From assembly GCA_018389105.1 (NCBI GenBank), contig JACATO010002187.1, positions 83,501-147,500 on the forward strand: a stretch of 64,000 nucleotides of DNA. The letters run 5' to 3'. The DNA comes from Nautilus pompilius. Its lineage: Eukaryota; Mollusca; Cephalopoda; Nautilida; Nautilidae. Below the pieces are notes generated by a model that was not told the origin of the DNA, did no database searches, and was given only the letters and a program-made list of their open reading frames with translations. This document shows, one piece after another, positions 25,615 to 36,628 of the stretch (position 1 is the stretch's first letter; each line of letters begins with the position of its first letter). A program made the translations under genes and the position numbers.

Positions 25615-27521
25615 CACACGCACACGCACTTGCTGGATAACAGCTAACAGCTGATAGCTTCTCTCACTTATTAATGGTAACGTGAAACTGATTTTGGAAA
25701 ATTGTTTGCATTTGAGATTAAGAATGTTCGAGAACTCACTAGGTTGGGAACGTCGCAGGCCGGCGGTTGAAGAAGAGAGGTGATTACTGTGATCGTATTG
25801 ACTGGCAGTGCTAAATAAGTCGGTGGTTCCTACCGCCTTAAACGGTGCCCACTCGCAACCAGCCCCGCAGTTTTCTCCACAAAACCCGCGATCTCACTAG
25901 AATTCCCTCGCTTCTTAACTCAGAGACAGCGAGGTAATCAGTCGATATCTGTAAAACAACGGTTTGGCTCTGATTAACAGATGGTGATCTGACAAAGCAA
26001 GTTACTCTGTATCGCGACGGTGAGGTTTTAGAAGTTTTACGGCCAGAGAGTCTTCGCGTGTTTTGGACGGATGACTTTCACAGGTAAATCTGCTTTCCGA
26101 TGAGTCTCCAAGGAGTCGATGAATAGCGCTATCAGGCCGTGAGAAGAGCCTGCGAACTACAGAAAACATCTGTCGGTCGAGATCAGCTGACTGTGTCCCT
26201 TTAAAAAGCGAAAGTGAACTAAAACAGATCGAAGGTTATGAAATATTAGCTTTACTCGCTCAATGAACTAATTCTAGATTTACAGAACTACAGTTAGAGC
26301 TATCAGGTCAGTTCGTTCATTAAGCAAACAGAAAATGATGATGTACCTTAGGGATGTTGGTCAAGTGAACGATCTCGAAATATAATATGCATCAGCATTG
26401 AGAAGCCATTTATTTACATTTGGAAGTTAGAGCAGAAAGGGCTTCTATATCATATTTTCCTATTTAATGTAAATAGATCAATTAAATGAATAGGATGTAT
26501 TGTGGTCTCTTTTTACCTTGAAGACTTTTCTGTGTACCGATCGAATTAAGATATAAACCATTTAGCCTTTGTTTATTTAGTTTATTTTACTTCTTTGTAG
26601 AGGAAAATACAAAGGTTAAGAACGATTTAAAATATAACACGCCATGTTGTTCTATCCACACTTCTAGTAATATAGATATATAAGGAACAAAGCCAATGTC
26701 ACGATAAAAGGTTCACCTTAATGTTAAACCATAATTTCTATTGGTTTTATTCTTAATTTTTATCCAGATTTCGCCAATGTAAAGCAACATTAAAATTATC
26801 TGAATCACACAATTTTTACCTTAATAGATTTCAGAAATAATTTTCTTTTAAATTTCATTGTTGGAAAAGGATCCATATGAGCAGAAGCTGCCTCGCGTGT
26901 ACCATTTATTACAGCGGGCAAGCATCTGAGGAGGGCGGTAACCAGAGTTTCAGATGGGATCACAAAGTTTTTTGAAAAAGTATTTGCGATCTAAACTACC
27001 GCTATTCCGTGTTCGAATTCTGCTTAGAAAGTTCGCTCCATTTCCTTGCACTTGTGTTTGCTAATGATCAGATTATCATGATCACGTTGGGATCAAACAT
27101 CAAACTTTGCTTATTTCTTTGTTCTGGCCACGTTATCAACGTAGTTCCCACCCAGCCAACACCCCACTTTTTTGCCGGAGAACGGGCGAGATGCTGGGAT
27201 GAAGAGATGAGGATAAAGAGGAAAATCGGAACTTTCAGTGCGGTCCTGCGATTTATTTAATAAAGAAACCGACTGACTGACGTAACGAACGTACCCGTCA
27301 ACTACTTATCTGCTCTCCTTTTGCTAGAGATTTCTATTAATAAATCACTTGAAATAGTGTGCGTACATAAATAAGTCTGTCGGTGTCAGCCAGTCAAACT
27401 GGAACAATGGCTGGCCACTGTCTATTGATCTTTAAAGTTTGTTTTAGACATTTCGTTCCGGATACAATTCGCCCGCGTCATATAATATTCGCCAGTCTAC
27501 GTAATAAATCCATCCCGGCTC

Positions 27522-27575
27522 ATTGGTCGGCAAACTCCATAAATACTCTCCGTGGAGCGAACCCGACAATACCAT
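27522..27575 (+). promoter_or_regulatory. Core promoter of exon 1b
   Basis: ATTGG at 27522 is followed after 11 bp by CATAAATAC at 27538-27546. The predicted start site is near 27570, and the ATG is at 27602. Exactly the same motif pair and spacing precede the minus-strand paralogue. Confidence 0.65.
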
Positions 27576-27601
27576 TTCATCACGACACCGACACGTCTTC
27601 G

Positions 27602-27836
27602 ATGGGATTGCTGGCCTGTTCAGCGCTGTTCGTCCTGCTAGGACACGCCGCCATCGCCCTGCCCACTTGTTCGGAACCGAACGGCGCATTTCGCGATCCC
27701 ACCAACTGCAGCGCGTGGTACTCTTGTGTGAATGGCAAACTTTACAACATGCCGCCATGCCGAGAGGGGACAGTTTTCAGCTCACAACTGAAGACTTGCG
27801 TGTTTCAAGGGAGCTCGGATGATGACTGTAGGACCG
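27602..27836 (+). CDS. First exon 1b: signal peptide plus CBM14
   Basis: ATG at 27602, donor ACCG|GTCAGT, phase 1. Six cysteines lie in PTC, NCSAWYSC, MPPC, KTC and DDDC. It is closely related to exon 1a (NCSAWY and MPPC shared). Confidence 0.86.
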
Positions 27837-30800
27837 GTCAGTATATTAGATTCGCCTATATATATATATATCAAAGGCCTCCGGGGCACGCACCTGTTCG
27901 CCATCTTTTGCGATAACCTGTCAGAAAAGGGCGCCAACGGTCTTTAGATCATCAATTTTCGGTTTTCTTTTCCTTCCTCCCCCTTTTTTTTTTGATTATC
28001 TCAACAGAATGTTTTTCATTATCTCTACAAATGAAAAATCGCTAACAAAGGAAGACCATGTAACACGTCTTCCGCAAACCCAGTGGGATGGTTCTAGCTT
28101 TAATAAAGTCTTCTTCACTTCAATTTTGTCCGCTTTAAAGTAATATCCGGTAAATAGTACGTCTTTGGCCTCCCTCTTCTTCCCCCTTTTCTTTCTCTTC
28201 GCTTCTCAGAAGAGCCCTTAATAATTTACAACTTGTAGTTTAATGTGGGAGGTCTCCCGTTTTCGTATTTGTTCTTTCTTATTTCGCATGTTAATCGCGT
28301 TCGATTTTAAAGTGGACTCTTCTGCATCACCGGCCACCGGCCGTCGCATTAATCGAAGAGACGCTTTACCCGAGCCCCCTGCAGCCGTCCCTAGAAAACA
28401 CATTATAACCGTCAGTATCACGAAGGGAGGAGAATCTGCGGCCCTGACAGGTTCTGGCTCGGGCGCGTCAGCCATCCTTTATCCGGAAAAAGCCTATCCT
28501 CTGCATCGATCACGCTCTCTTGCACCTGCGTGGTAAGTGCGCGCTGCCAGGGCCGCTGATTCCCGATTTTAAAAAAAAAATTCCGATCGATTGCCCGCAG
28601 ATCGCCCGAACACCGTCAATCGATTTGTGGCGGAGAGTTTATAAAAAACCTGCCACCTGGCGGTGTAAGGTGCGCGAGTAACTCGTATACCGGCCTTCGA
28701 TTTCGTGAACTCTTGGAAATGGTTTCTCGCTATCAGTAACTAGTGACATCTGTGGTTTTATAATTTATTAATCTACTTACCTTAATTTGTGTCAATACGA
28801 ACCGAAATCGAGTGGACGATGGCAGCTTGACGCCAGGTAAGTCGGTGTATATTTCTAAGCTGAACCGCACCAAACGAGTTCCCTCCCCTTTGACGTTTTG
28901 TCGCTAATACGGAACGAATGGGTTTTAAAACCCACCGTTTGTTTTGTTTTGTTTTTAATCCTGAGGATGGAACCGCGCAAAGCAGCTGAACGAGGCTGCA
29001 GAGGTTCTGCCAGTTCAGAACTCCATCCATCCTTACACCACTTGACTATTTTCAGGTGGCGCCGGAGCGATCACAACTCGTCCACCGACGGTCCAAGAGA
29101 GGTGCGAGGGCGGGGCCACCGTCTTCCCGCACCCCGGCCGCTGCGCTCAGTTCTACAACTGCAGCCTTCCCGTTCTCTCGCCCCGACCAGGTTACCTGGG
29201 CGACCACGTGGCGGAGTGCCCCTACCCGAAGCTCTTCTCCGGTCGAACACACCGGTGCGAACCCTTTGAAGAAGTCACTTGTGGAGACAGACACGAACCG
29301 AAGTACGCCTGTAAGTAGACAGCACCTTCTCGCGTCAATCGAATCCCGGATGCAGTTTCAATTTTTCAAGTCTCTTTGCCTTTGTTTAAACGATAAAGGG
29401 TGGAACTGCTCACGAAGCAAGTTTCTTTCTTGTCACTAACCCTGGTTGAAATAGTTTTATTAACTCCATTTCCCGTTTCTGTTTTGGAGAGCATCTGTGT
29501 GATTCGAGAGCACTAGACTCGAGTGGCGAAGCGGAGGCTAAAGATGCTTCCCTGCTGCTTCAGCAGCCTTTCAGCCTCCTAATGCTTCTAATTTCGCTTC
29601 TTTTATTGAGTGTCGACTGAAGTCAGGTGATTGGTACAACAACAACAACTAATCACTAAGAAGATCACCAATTCTAATGACGTCTTTAGATGATTTCTTC
29701 CCCCACCACCTGAACTTTGATGCTATTTACTTTGGGGGGGGTTGCCTGCCCTCCATTCCACTTCCTGGAGTTACCTTGTTAAACGACTTGTTTTTAATGT
29801 CTCTCTTAAGGTAATTAAATTAGATAAAACGATTCTGTGCATTAGCAGCTTACACCATTACCCCGATAACAAGATACCGAGGCTCGTATGTCTTTTCCCA
29901 GTAGAACAATGGCTTATTTTAATTTTATTCACCCAGGTGAGTACGTCAGGAACCAGTGCCCGGTGGCTCACTGTAGACCATGTTCCGTAGACTATCCGAA
30001 CTGCGTCGGCAAGGCGGACGGAAACCAGGTGTGGGAGAGCCGGGCGTGGTCCAATGTTTACGCCATATGCTACAAGGAACGGTCCCTCGGTCACGGGACC
30101 TGTGAGAGCGGGAAACTCTTCTCCAACTTCACCAATCAGTGCGAGAGCATCTTCCTCATCCCGCGGGAGTTTGGCGGGTACCGCCCTTCGTGCGAGGCGC
30201 GAGCTGACGGCTACTACCCGGATGAACAAAACCGATGCCCTTACTATTTCCTATGTGTTGGCGGGGACGTCGTCAAATTTGGAAAATGCCCTAGTGGACA
30301 GAATTTTGATGCTGAAACAAGTTCGTGTCAACCGCCAGCGGTCATCATCGGTTCGTGTGGCAGCAGAGGAAACAAGTGAGTGACCCCCCCCCCTGTTTTT
30401 TTTTTTTGGAAGTAACCGCGTCGTGCTTCTTAACCGAGTCGCGTGATGAGTTTCATCTTTCTTTTATATCTCCCTCTAGTTCGATGACTGTAGGAGAGAA
30501 ATGCGCCGCTGGGTCCAAGCTGATACCCAACCCCCGCAACTGCGCCCAATACTACAACTGCAGCCTTCCGGTTCTTCCACCTCGTCCTGGTTACCTGGGC
30601 GACTACGTGGACGAATGTCCCTACCCTCAACTTTATTCCATCGAGACGCGCAGTTGCGAACCATTTGAAAATGTCACTTGTGGAAGGAGATGGGAACCTA
30701 AGTATGGCTGTGAGTGTTTCTGTCTTCTCTCATCCCTCTGCCCTCTCAGGTGTTCCTATGGCGGTCACTCGATGGGGGCCTTTTAATCTACTTTGAACTT

Positions 30801-31415
30801 TCTCCTCTCTTTTTTTTTTTGATACCTTGCAGTACAAGTAGACCGTCATCTTCACGTGGGCTGCAAATCGAAACTTTCCCCATGTGTTTATTCAAAACAG
30901 ATGCGGATCTTTCGTACGTGTTTTAGACTTACGAAGGGAGCCTTTTGTTTACTAAAGTTTTCTGCCTGTTCTGCATTCCAGGTGAGTACGTCAGGAACCA
31001 GTGCCCGGTGGCTCACTGTAGACCATGTTCCGTAGACTACCCGAACTGCGTCGGCAAGGCGGACGGAAAGCAGGTGTGGGAGAGCCGGGCGTGGTCCAAC
31101 CTCTACGCCATATGCTACAAGGAACGGTCCCTCGGTCACGGGACCTGTGAGAGCGGGAAACTCTTCTCCAACTTCACCAATCAGTGCGAGAGCATCTTCC
31201 TCATCCCGCGGGAGTTTGGCGGGTACCGCCCTTCGTGCGAGGCGCGAGCTGACGGCTACTACCCGGATGAACAAAACCGAAGTTCTTACTATTTCCAGTG
31301 TTCGGGCGGAGAGTTTGTGACGTTCAGGAATTGTCCTGATCGCCAGATCTTTAACCCCAAAACCAGTTCTTGTGAAGACATCCACCGCCGTTGCGGTGGT
31401 GGAACAGACTGGTAG
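27602..31415 (+). CDS. Secreted multi-domain chitin-binding protein, 5 exons
   Basis: Seen: exons 27602-27836, 29056-29310, 29937-30375, 30480-30709 and 30982-31415 join in phases 1, 1, 2 and 1 to give about 530 aa. The start MGLLACSALFVLLGHAA is a signal peptide. The module order is CBM14 (exon 1b), CBM14 (exon 2), two cysteine-rich modules (exon 3), then a repeat of the exon 2 and 3 types as exons 4 and 5, making seven modules. Known: CBM14 units bind chitin, and such multi-module proteins occur in peritrophic and shell or periostracum matrices. Inferred: a secreted chitin cross-linker. If the donor after exon 3 is not used, the frame ends at 30379 and gives about 310 aa, close to the minus-strand paralogue. 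An alternative phase-1 acceptor in exon 4 (30494) would let exon 1 join exons 4-5 directly, giving about 294 aa. The locus could therefore yield several isoforms. Confidence 0.83.
28640..28648 (+). promoter_or_regulatory. Possible TATA box inside intron 1b
   Basis: TATAAAAAA lies between exon 1b and exon 2. A sequence at 28529 (GCGTG|GTAAGT) also looks like a donor. Together they raise the possibility of another alternative start, but no signal-peptide exon follows, so support is weak. Confidence 0.2.
29056..29310 (+). CDS. Exon 2: CBM14
   Basis: Acceptor CTATTTTCAG, donor GCCT|GTAAGT, phases 1/1. A Thr/Pro-rich lead (ITTRPPTVQ) precedes a six-Cys module with RCAQFYNC, PGYLGDHVAEC and EVTC. 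Confidence 0.87.
29937..30375 (+). CDS. Exon 3: two chitin-binding modules
   Basis: Acceptor TTCACCCAG, phase 1. It encodes EYVRNQCPVAHCRPC, YPNCVGKADG and CYKERSLGHGTC, then PSCEARADGYYPDEQNRC and YYFLC. The donor AACAA|GTGAGT leaves phase 2, which matches the acceptor at 30480. Without splicing, a TGA at 30377-30379 ends the frame. Confidence 0.85.
30480..30709 (+). CDS. Exon 4: duplicated CBM14 exon
   Basis: Acceptor CCCTCTAG gives phase 2 in, matching exon 3. Donor GGCT|GTGAGT gives phase 1 out. The module carries EKCAAGSKLIPNPRNC, YYNC and GYLGDYVDEC. A second AG at 30492-30493 would give phase 1 in, matching the first exons. Confidence 0.84.
30982..31415 (+). CDS. Exon 5: duplicated two-module exon and stop
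   Basis: Acceptor CTGCATTCCAG, phase 1. The first 290 bases or so are nearly identical to exon 3 (about five differences), after which the sequences diverge sharply. The cysteine of NRCPYYF in exon 3 is replaced (NRSSYYF), so the last module here lacks one of its usual six cysteines. The frame ends GGTDW then TAG at 31413-31415, again reading into a GT-containing sequence (TG|GTAGGC). Confidence 0.85.
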
Positions 31416-31790
31416 GCATTTATCTGCTCTAAGACCCCCCCAATCTCGTCTCTTATCGAAATTTGTTCCTCCGTCATTTCGCCTTTAGCTTCATCAAACT
31501 TATCCACATCTTCCTCTCCTTTTCAGCTGATGATGTCAATCCGCTGCTATCGCTACCCTGAGAGTGCTGCTGAAGTGCAATGGATTATGATGATTAAAGG
31601 GAAAGGAAAAACGAAGAATACTTGCTTAGTAATGGAAACGTTAACGAGAAAGCTAATTGTTTTCTGATGTAATAATTTGACGATCGTTAAACGGAACCCG
31701 GTTTGTCTTGTTTTTCTTTCATGTAATGAAATCCAATATAATTCGTCGTTGTTAATTCCTTAATTCTTCCGTCGTTTAAGATATTCCTTC

Positions 31791-31791
<1 letters not shown>

Positions 31792-31874
<83 letters not shown>

Positions 31875-31892
31875 ATGAAATGTAGAAATAAA
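31792..31892 (+). terminator. Likely polyadenylation signal after exon 5, with (TTA)n tract
   Basis: An (ATT)n microsatellite at 31792-31873 is followed by AATAAA at 31887-31892, about 470 bp after the stop. It is the first good polyadenylation hexamer in the right orientation seen after the gene. Confidence 0.45.
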
Positions 31893-32087
31893 ATATTTCT
31901 CTCGAATTACTTTCTGTAGTTTTTTTTTTTAAAGTTATTATTTAGTTCCTTTTTTTAAATACATTTGGCGTAATTGCGCTGCTACAGATTGCATAACTTA
32001 GAAGGATTTAAAGAGCTGATCGCTAGATTCTGCGTCCGGATATAGGTGGAGCTACAGTCCTCCGGAAGTCTCTGGTGCCGTCTATGG

Positions 32088-32100
32088 CAGTGGTTTTCAA
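32088..32100 (+). mobile_element. hAT-like terminus (CAGTGGTTTTCAA)
   Basis: The 13 bp match the outer end of hAT elements of the CAGTGGTTCTCAA type, as also seen at 13406. The far end was not identified. The palindrome at 32388-32437 lies 300 bp further on. Confidence 0.35.
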
Positions 32101-32387
32101 GATGTCACCGGTGATGCCTCCCGACGCGTTTAGGGTTTGCAGATGCTGCGCGCGAACTTGACTTTTTGCCTGTTGTAACTTCTCTTATTATTGGATGGAG
32201 ATCTGCGTGGACGTGCCTACGTTGATTGGGTCCCGAACGGTCATCCAAAGGTACAGAAACACTGTGATTCAGGGCGGAATTCCGGTGAGAGAGAGAGAGA
32301 GTACAAACGGTTTGCGCGACCCGAACAAGATGTGGCCGACATCCCGACATCATCCAAGACGGCTTTGTTGTGGACACCGTGATGGCG

Positions 32388-32437
32388 GCTGTAGCGCCAG
32401 TGACCCAAAACGACCGATGGGTCACTGGCGCTACAGC
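32388..32437. repeat. Perfect 19-bp inverted repeat with 12-bp loop
   Basis: The left arm GCTGTAGCGCCAGTGACCC (32388-32406) and the right arm GGGTCACTGGCGCTACAGC (32419-32437) are exact reverse complements around AAAACGACCGAT. It could fold as a stable hairpin. A (GT)n tract follows at once. Confidence 0.92.
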
Positions 32438-32801
32438 ACTGACGGTAAAGGGTGTGTGTGTGTGTGTGTGTGTGAGTGAATGCGGTCGCTTCCGTTCTTT
32501 GTGGCGGTCGTTAGTGATGAGGTAAAGACGAATCTCAGTCCAACTGTTCTGCTGGGTTCTGTTTCCCAAAACGAAGACGTTTCTGTTAAAGTATACAATG
32601 GTTGGCTTTTTTTTTTTTTTTTTTTGAAAGAAAGTCAGGGGAGATAACCGGTTTTCCCTAACGGTTTTGATGGAGATGCAAAAGCAGTTCTGAATTTGGA
32701 ATTTATAACTAAAATCATTTATGAGACGAAAAAACTAAAATTTCTTCTTTTTTTCTTTTTTAAAAAAAAACAACAACAATCAATCAATCAATCCAATCCA
32801 A

Positions 32802-32934
<133 letters not shown>

Positions 32935-34498
32935 TTTACTAAAATTTAGTTAAGGGTACAATTAATTCTAAAAAAAATTCACTTATAAGAGCATAGTTAT
33001 AAAACCTGAAGAACAGGTGACATTTGTCTATTTTGCATGGGTGAGGTGTCAGTCCCGACGGTTATCGGTGCGTGATGTGAGTCGCCGGTAGGCCGCCTAC
33101 CTGTCCGTGCAGCTAGTTATACCTGGAGGCCCAGACTTCGTCGTCTCGGGTCACTTTAACCTTAGGTACAGGTTGGAAGCTCTCCCCCGGCCCTGGAGCC
33201 GCTCTGGTTAGCAGTTATCTACCCCTGATTTTTGTAAAGCCATGAAAATAGAAGTATTACTAAAAGGGGACGGAACCTGCATCTTCTTCGCCGTTTTCCA
33301 TTTCCGGAGAATACAGTCACAGATAGATTTGAAATATATGTATATATTTAAAAAAAAAAAAAAAGGAAAGAAGCGATAACTAGTGCATCCTTGTCGAGGT
33401 TTACGCCGCGACGACAGCAATCACCTCTGTGTAAATGGAATCGTGGCTGGTGATAAGGATAAAGTCCAATTGCCCGTAACCAAATGTTGGTCCGATTATC
33501 TCCCTTCGACTAACGTTTTCGTGGTAGATTTGCCAGGTTCCCTGACGTTGTTTTCCCCCACCCACAGGATTTTTTTTTTTTTATTTTGACTTCTCTCATA
33601 TATGAATACAGCCGCACCTCACCATGGAAAACCTCCACAGGACACGGGGGGAAGTTTCCTATATCGGGGGTGTTCACTATAGCAGGTTTTGGTAACTTGC
33701 TAATCAGACTTATAATTTTGTAGTTTTTTAAACGTTGGCGTCATACGGAACACACTTAAATGAATGTATTATTAAAGTTAATTGTATTTAAGACAGAAAA
33801 ATAATTTTAAAATCGCAACAATAATAATGCAAAATTAAAATTATGTTAATGATGTGTTTTTAATGAAAGCAACAACAACAACAACAACAACAAAAAGAGG
33901 ATGGAATATGCAAATATCACTCTCTCTTTAATGGAGGCCAAGGTGCTGATACATATCCAGGTGATGTTGTGTTTGGTTATCAGAATGCAGAAAGAAGGAA
34001 TACAGACAAGCCCATTACCAACAATACTAGTTTAGAATAATAAGTTTTGAATTTTAAATACGAAACAAACAAACAAAGAAAAAAGATAGGAAGACCATTA
34101 AATAAATCGCAAACAGCTAGAAAGTTTTGAACTGCCCCTTAGTTTCCTTCCCGACTGAAGAGAAATAGTGCGAGACAACGAAATAGAACCTTGTTTAGAG
34201 AAAGGAAAAAAAAAAGATACGGAAAGAAAAATAATAATTAATACAAATGTAAACAGAGATGCAAAAGCATAATAGTTTTATTTTCATTCGACTGAAGGGT
34301 GAGATGAATAAAAAGCTGCAATCTGAACAAGACGTGGACATAGACAATATCTTGTCATCATCTAATAGGATTTAAAGCAACACAGATGAACAGAACCAAA
34401 TGCATAAAGTGATAAACCAGAAGGGAAATAATTCTCCACATTTAATGTTAGTAGCAATATCAAACAACTGAAAATAGACAGACAACAACAATATAACC

Positions 34499-34499
<1 letters not shown>

Positions 34500-34565
<66 letters not shown>
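34500..34565. repeat. (TAA)n microsatellite
   Basis: About 66 bp of uninterrupted TAA repeats. Confidence 0.95.
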
Positions 34566-35834
34566 CCACATCAAACAAACATGTAATAAACATTTTAATT
34601 TTCTTTTTAAATGTTCTTGTGCCATATTATCTTTTAAAATTTAATTAATATTATTACTTTTTCAAGATTCACATCTCTTATTTATATATGGCAGTTACGA
34701 TGGGTAGGTCTTTGCCAGAGACTGTATAACCTTAACTCTAATCTGGTAATAATAACTAGGTCGATAGTAGGTGTTACTGTAGGGCATCAACAGAAGCACC
34801 AATTCACAAGAATAAGGCCATACTGCACTTGAAATGGGCATTGTTGTTAATTATCAGCCATCTTAATTCTGTTCAGAGCAGAAATATAGAAGAAAAAAGT
34901 TAATTATTAATTATCCATATATAAGTTTTTGTGTTTGCTGCTAGATAAAGTTGTGCTCATATTCATTAACTCAAAAACCCAAAGCAGATACAATGAACAC
35001 GTGATACTACTATCTTTGCCAGTTCACTTTTAAAAAAAATTTGTTACTTCGATAGATCTTCATGCTCTATTTGTAAATCCTGGACAGCATATCACCTACG
35101 TGGACACTTATTTAAGGATCAGTTAGTATATCATTTGTTATCTCTATTAGGGTTTGAAATACACTGTTCCACTAATTTGAAATTCTATGCAGTACTCTAA
35201 CAAACAACTATACATGGAAGTTGTATACAAACTGATATCGCAGCATCCTTACCTACACTACCTTTTCATTTTGTGTATTGTTTACCTGCAGCAGTTTTTT
35301 TTTTAATTCTCTTTGTTCTTTTTAATAAAAGATAAGGATAGTTTAGTTATCAGTGTCTGAAATAATTTGAGATCTTCAGTCTGCCATATGATGCTAATAA
35401 AAAAAAATACCAACTATGAGAATTTAACTGAGAATATCAAGTACAATTAGTTTAATCACTGCTTCTCTGATTCTCAGTCGAGTAATGTCAGTTATATACA
35501 CTAGAGTTAAACAATGAGGCAACCAGATAAAACACAAAACATTTGCAGCTTGGGTTTTTGACAAGCAGAGTCAGATTAACTCCAACATGGCTGCTGTTAA
35601 GCATCTCTAATACATTCCCACATATTATTAATTTTCCTTTTATTATATAGAAGAAACTTTCTATCAGGTAGCACACGAAAATAAAAAAAAAATTGGAAAG
35701 AGACAGATAGAGAGAAAAGATGTTCTACTATTCACTTTAAAAATCAAAAATTAGTATCAATGTTAAGTTTTCATGGATGGTGAAAGTGCTAACTGACAGA
35801 TTGAAGATAAAAACTGAATTTATACTTTGTAGCA

Positions 35835-36077
<243 letters not shown>

Positions 36078-36610
36078 TTTGTCTCTGTCTCTCTCTCTCT
36101 GTGTAGGAAACATTAAATATTCATAACTTAAATAACACAAATACTTTAATGAAATCATCCTTTTTACCTTGCATTTGACTTTAATTGGTAACATAACAAT
36201 TAACTAATTATTCAAAATTTAATCTAAGTTTCATCAGTAATAATTAAGAAACTTTATACTGTCTTCATAAATTACATTGCTACAATAACATAATGTTTCA
36301 TAGCTTGTAAATCAATGATGATACAATGTTCAGACTGCATCATTCCACAACTGATCCCAGTGGAATGTAAGGCCAGACCAAGGCACCCTGATGCCTTAGT
36401 TATACTATTGGTTTTATCCCCAAAAATGCTAACAATACTAATTTATGACGATTAACAATTTATTTTCAGACATTATGCATGCTATTTTGTTGTTTTTTTT
36501 TTCCAAAATTATTTTAACAATTTCCGACCCTGCCTTCGTAAATAGATCAGTAATAAATTTTAGAAATGTCTCTTTAACATGAGGTCCTAGGCTATGGCTT
36601 ACCTGGTTTA

Positions 36611-36628
36611 TGCCTTAATCCGGCCCTG
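36611..36628 (-). mobile_element. TE-like terminus CAGGGCCGGATTAAGGC (minus strand)
   Basis: Read on the minus strand it begins CAGGGCCGGATTAAGGCA. It matches the plus-strand CAGTGCCGGATTAAGC at 54613. The pattern resembles hAT-type ends; no coding region accompanies it. Confidence 0.35.

Noticed and set aside
29056-30229. Other frames overlapping the chitin-binding exons on both strands
   Set aside because: They are shadows of the real exons, without cysteine pattern or signal peptide.
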